Both the position numbers and the translations under genes were made by a program. A stretch of DNA of 8,044 nucleotides from Oribacterium sp. (lineage in GTDB: Bacteria > Bacillota_A > Clostridia > Lachnospirales > Lachnospiraceae). Below are positions 6,740-8,044 of the stretch, one piece after another (position 1 is the first letter of the stretch; every line of letters begins with the position of its first letter). The stretch is taken from positions 1 to 8,044 of the forward strand of contig JAGAXP010000281.1 of assembly GCA_017940955.1 (NCBI GenBank). Reading direction: 5' to 3'. The notes under the pieces were generated by a model that was given only the letters and a program-made list of their open reading frames with translations, did not search any database and was not told the origin of the DNA.

Positions 6740-6758
6740 TTTGTAAATCTTTTTGAAA

Positions 6759-6810
6759 GTTGCGCAAAACGCAACAAGAAAGTGTTATACTTCTGGACGA
6801 AGTCCAGAAG
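6759..6810 (+). promoter_or_regulatory. Possible promoter with two inverted repeats after the IS
   Basis: GTTGCGCAAAACGCAAC (6759-6775) is a 6-bp inverted repeat around CAAAA. TGTTATACT (6783-6791) fits an extended -10 box, and no good -35 box lies at the usual distance. A 9-bp perfect inverted repeat follows: CTTCTGGAC (6790-6798), loop GAA, GTCCAGAAG (6802-6810). It has no T-tract, so it is not a terminator. The first repeat covers the -35 position and could be an operator; the second could be an operator, an RNA 5' hairpin or part of a transfer origin. Confidence 0.4.
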
Positions 6811-6840
6811 CAGGGACAAAAAACAAATCAATGCAGCGAT

Positions 6841-6885
6841 AGGGCAGTTATGAGAGAAATCTTGTAGCTGCCCTTTTTTTGTTAT
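6841..6885 (+). terminator. Intrinsic terminator with the shared loop
   Basis: AGGGCAGTTA (6841-6850) pairs with TAGCTGCCCT (6865-6874), with one G-T pair, and the stem is followed by seven Ts (6874-6880). It would end transcription from the maintenance operon and the IS, or act as an attenuator for the downstream genes. The loop contains AGAGAAATCTT (6853-6863) and the tail TTTTGTTAT (6877-6885); both are identical to those of the hairpin at 438-485. Confidence 0.8.
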
Positions 6886-6976
6886 CGCAGAGGCGGCGTA
6901 AGGAAAATGTCAGCTAAAGCTGACTGCCGCCTCGCGGACGAGTAGGGTGCGACCTTGTCTTCCCTACTCGATTTTT
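6886..6976 (+). promoter_or_regulatory. Hairpin-rich region: oriT candidate or transcription attenuator
   Basis: The outer arms GAGGCGGC (6890-6897) and GCCGCCTC (6926-6933) enclose an inner hairpin GTCAGC-TAAA-GCTGAC (6909-6924). Next, CGAGTAGGG (6939-6947) pairs with CCCTACTCG (6962-6970), followed by ATTTTT. The loop contains GTGCGACCTTG, which resembles the GTGCGCCCTTA core of RSF1010/pSK41-type nic sites. The segment is clearly richer in GC than its surroundings. It lies directly before the ribosome binding site of the gene at 6992, so it could be an origin of transfer, an attenuator, or both. Confidence 0.45.
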
Positions 6977-6991
6977 GAAAAGGAGGTTGGC

Positions 6992-7672
6992 ATGGCAAAG
7001 AACATAGAATCGCTTGTGGAAAAAGAAATTGAGAAAGGCTCGACTCCGCTCAGGTTCGACAGCCTTGCGGTGTCGCCGGAAGGCTTCAGAGATATTGACA
7101 GCAGAGAGCGGCTTTTGAATGTGCTCCAGTATCTTCTCCGTGTGAAGGAACACAGAAAGCTCATGTGGAATGATACCCTTTCTTCCAACAATGTCTATAT
7201 GGATGTATTCCTCGGAAAGGCTGATTTTCACAGGGCGGCACTGATAACCGGAAGGGAAGAAATCTATCAGCATATCAACTGGTACGGCGGAAAACTGAAA
7301 CCTGATTATGACGGCAAAACCGTTATAGAAACGGATATCTGCGCATTTTCCATAACAGAGGATGAACTGGAGAAATGCAGGAAAACCTATGAGGGTAAAG
7401 ATGCCTATTCTTTCTATTTCGGAAAATATCAGATTCGCTCTCTCTATGCGGATTGCCTTGAATACAGAAAGAATATGGCACGGGATGAGGATAAATTCCA
7501 TGCGGCTGATGATAGTTCGCAGCAGGCGGATTATGGGAAATACACGGAGCTTTTCAGGCTGAACGATGATGTTATCAGGGCGGTGCTGTTTCAGTGCTTA
7601 TTGCTGGATGATCTTAAAATCGAGAACGGTGCCGTGTTTGCAAATCTTTATACGATTTATCTTTTGAATTAA
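6992..7672 (+). CDS. Unrecognised 226-residue protein, start of the transfer side
   Basis: I do not recognise a family. The product is soluble-looking and slightly acidic, with no signal peptide, membrane segment or cysteine cluster. The predicted layout is an N-terminal helix (IESLVEKEIEKG), a helical stretch at 38-56 (SRERLLNVLQYLLRVKEHR), a mixed middle part with aromatic residues (YQHINWYGG at 92-100), and another helical stretch at 122-165. Near the end is a hydrophobic helix, VIRAVLFQCLLLDDL (194-208). AGGAGG at 6981-6986 with a 5-nt spacer fixes ATG 6992 over the in-frame GTG at 6947, which lies inside the upstream hairpin. It sits between the putative origin/attenuator region and a PcfB-family gene, so it probably belongs to the transfer module. 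Confidence 0.85.
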   Translation: MAKNIESLVEKEIEKGSTPLRFDSLAVSPEGFRDIDSRERLLNVLQYLLRVKEHRKLMWNDTLSSNNVYMDVFLGKADFHRAALITGREEIYQHINWYGGKLKPDYDGKTVIETDICAFSITEDELEKCRKTYEGKDAYSFYFGKYQIRSLYADCLEYRKNMARDEDKFHAADDSSQQADYGKYTELFRLNDDVIRAVLFQCLLLDDLKIENGAVFANLYTIYLLN

Positions 7673-7700
7673 AAAGTCCTGCGGGACGGAAAGGAACGAT

Positions 7701-7748
7701 ATGAGAAAACTATATTTACGGAGGCTGCTGGTGCCTCCCTGGCTGTGA
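7701..7748 (+). CDS. Possible 15-residue peptide MRKLYLRRLLVPPWL
   Basis: ATG 7701 follows AAGGA (7691-7695) at a good 5-nt distance, and the frame stops at TGA 7746-7748. The peptide is basic and hydrophobic. Its coding sequence contains an inverted repeat, GGAGGC (7720-7725) with GCCTCC (7733-7738), so translation would compete with RNA folding just ahead of the PcfB-family gene. It may be a leader peptide or simply chance. Confidence 0.3.
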   Translation: MRKLYLRRLLVPPWL

Positions 7749-7787
7749 TCCATTAACGGAGATTAAAAGAAAGACAGGAGGAAGATG

Positions 7788-8044
7788 ATGCAGGAAGAAG
7801 TAACACAAAAATCCATTGCCCTTGTGATCAGAACCTCCAAACTGACCGCCGATGTGCTGAAGAAAGCTATGATTGCTTATCTTAATCATCTTAAGAATAA
7901 AAAGCAGAACTGGCACGGAAAGATTTCCGTAAAGCAGCTCATGGGCAAGGATCAGGGTGCGAATACCATGGAGATAACGGAGAACAACATCAAATCTTTT
8001 GAGCGTGTTGCGAAGAAGTACAATGTTGATTTTGCCGTGAAAAA
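7788..8044 (+). CDS. PcfB (DUF3801) family protein, 3' partial
   Basis: The first 85 residues are visible, and the frame runs off the window without a stop. The run of VTQKSIALVIRTSKLTADVL, then KISVKQLMGKDQGANTMEIT and NNIKSFERVAKKYNVDFAVK, is characteristic of PcfB/DUF3801 proteins. These are encoded just upstream of the VirD4-type coupling protein on Gram-positive conjugative elements such as pCF10 and Tn1549-like ICEs; their exact role is not settled. ATG 7788 gives a 6-nt spacer to AGGAGG (7776-7781); ATG 7785 in the same frame is 3 nt away and less likely. Its presence is the best evidence that the window enters a conjugation module. Confidence 0.85.
   Translation, partial: MQEEVTQKSIALVIRTSKLTADVLKKAMIAYLNHLKNKKQNWHGKISVKQLMGKDQGANTMEITENNIKSFERVAKKYNVDFAVK

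Overview
The window looks like the left part of an integrative and conjugative element (ICE) of the Tn1549-like kind found in gut Clostridia (Lachnospiraceae and relatives), sitting directly downstream of the chromosomal lysS gene. The host assignment rests on strong AGGAGG ribosome binding sites, short gaps or small overlaps between genes, moderate GC content, and the gene set itself (ParA, ParB, RepA_N-type initiator, DUF6050-like membrane protein, PcfB-like protein). No integrase, relaxase, VirD4 or VirB4 gene lies inside the window, so the ICE call is an inference from gene order.

Layout. 1-293: the 3' end of lysS. 294-518: a gene-free junction holding a terminator-like hairpin and a palindrome; the chromosome/element boundary is probably here. 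519-5207: a tightly packed + strand operon with two overlapping small genes, parA, parB, a repA-like gene, a small membrane protein gene and a four-zinc-ribbon protein gene. 5208-6732: a complete 1525-bp IS4-type insertion sequence with perfect 18-bp terminal inverted repeats and a 7-bp target duplication. It landed in the last codons of the zinc-ribbon gene, whose product now ends in IS-encoded residues. 6733-6991: an intergenic region packed with inverted repeats, a terminator, and a segment resembling the nic region of RSF1010/pSK41-type transfer origins. 6992-7672: an unrecognised 226-residue protein. 7701-7748: a possible 15-residue peptide. 7788 to the end: the start of a PcfB (DUF3801) family gene, normally found just before the coupling-protein gene of conjugation modules.

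How the parts work together (inference). The first operon is the maintenance module: ParA/ParB segregation plus a RepA_N-type initiator would let the excised circle replicate and be inherited. The hairpin-rich region after the IS separates this module from the transfer module that starts with the 226-residue protein and PcfB, and is a natural place for an origin of transfer and for transcriptional control. Two hairpins 6.4 kb apart share an identical 11-nt loop and an identical 9-nt tail but have different stems, which suggests a common regulatory RNA element at the head of both modules.

Most worth following up: the oriT-like/attenuator-like region at 6886-6976, the paired shared-loop hairpins, the IS insertion and its protein tail, the start-codon hairpin of the transposase gene, and the possible origin inside the repA-like gene.
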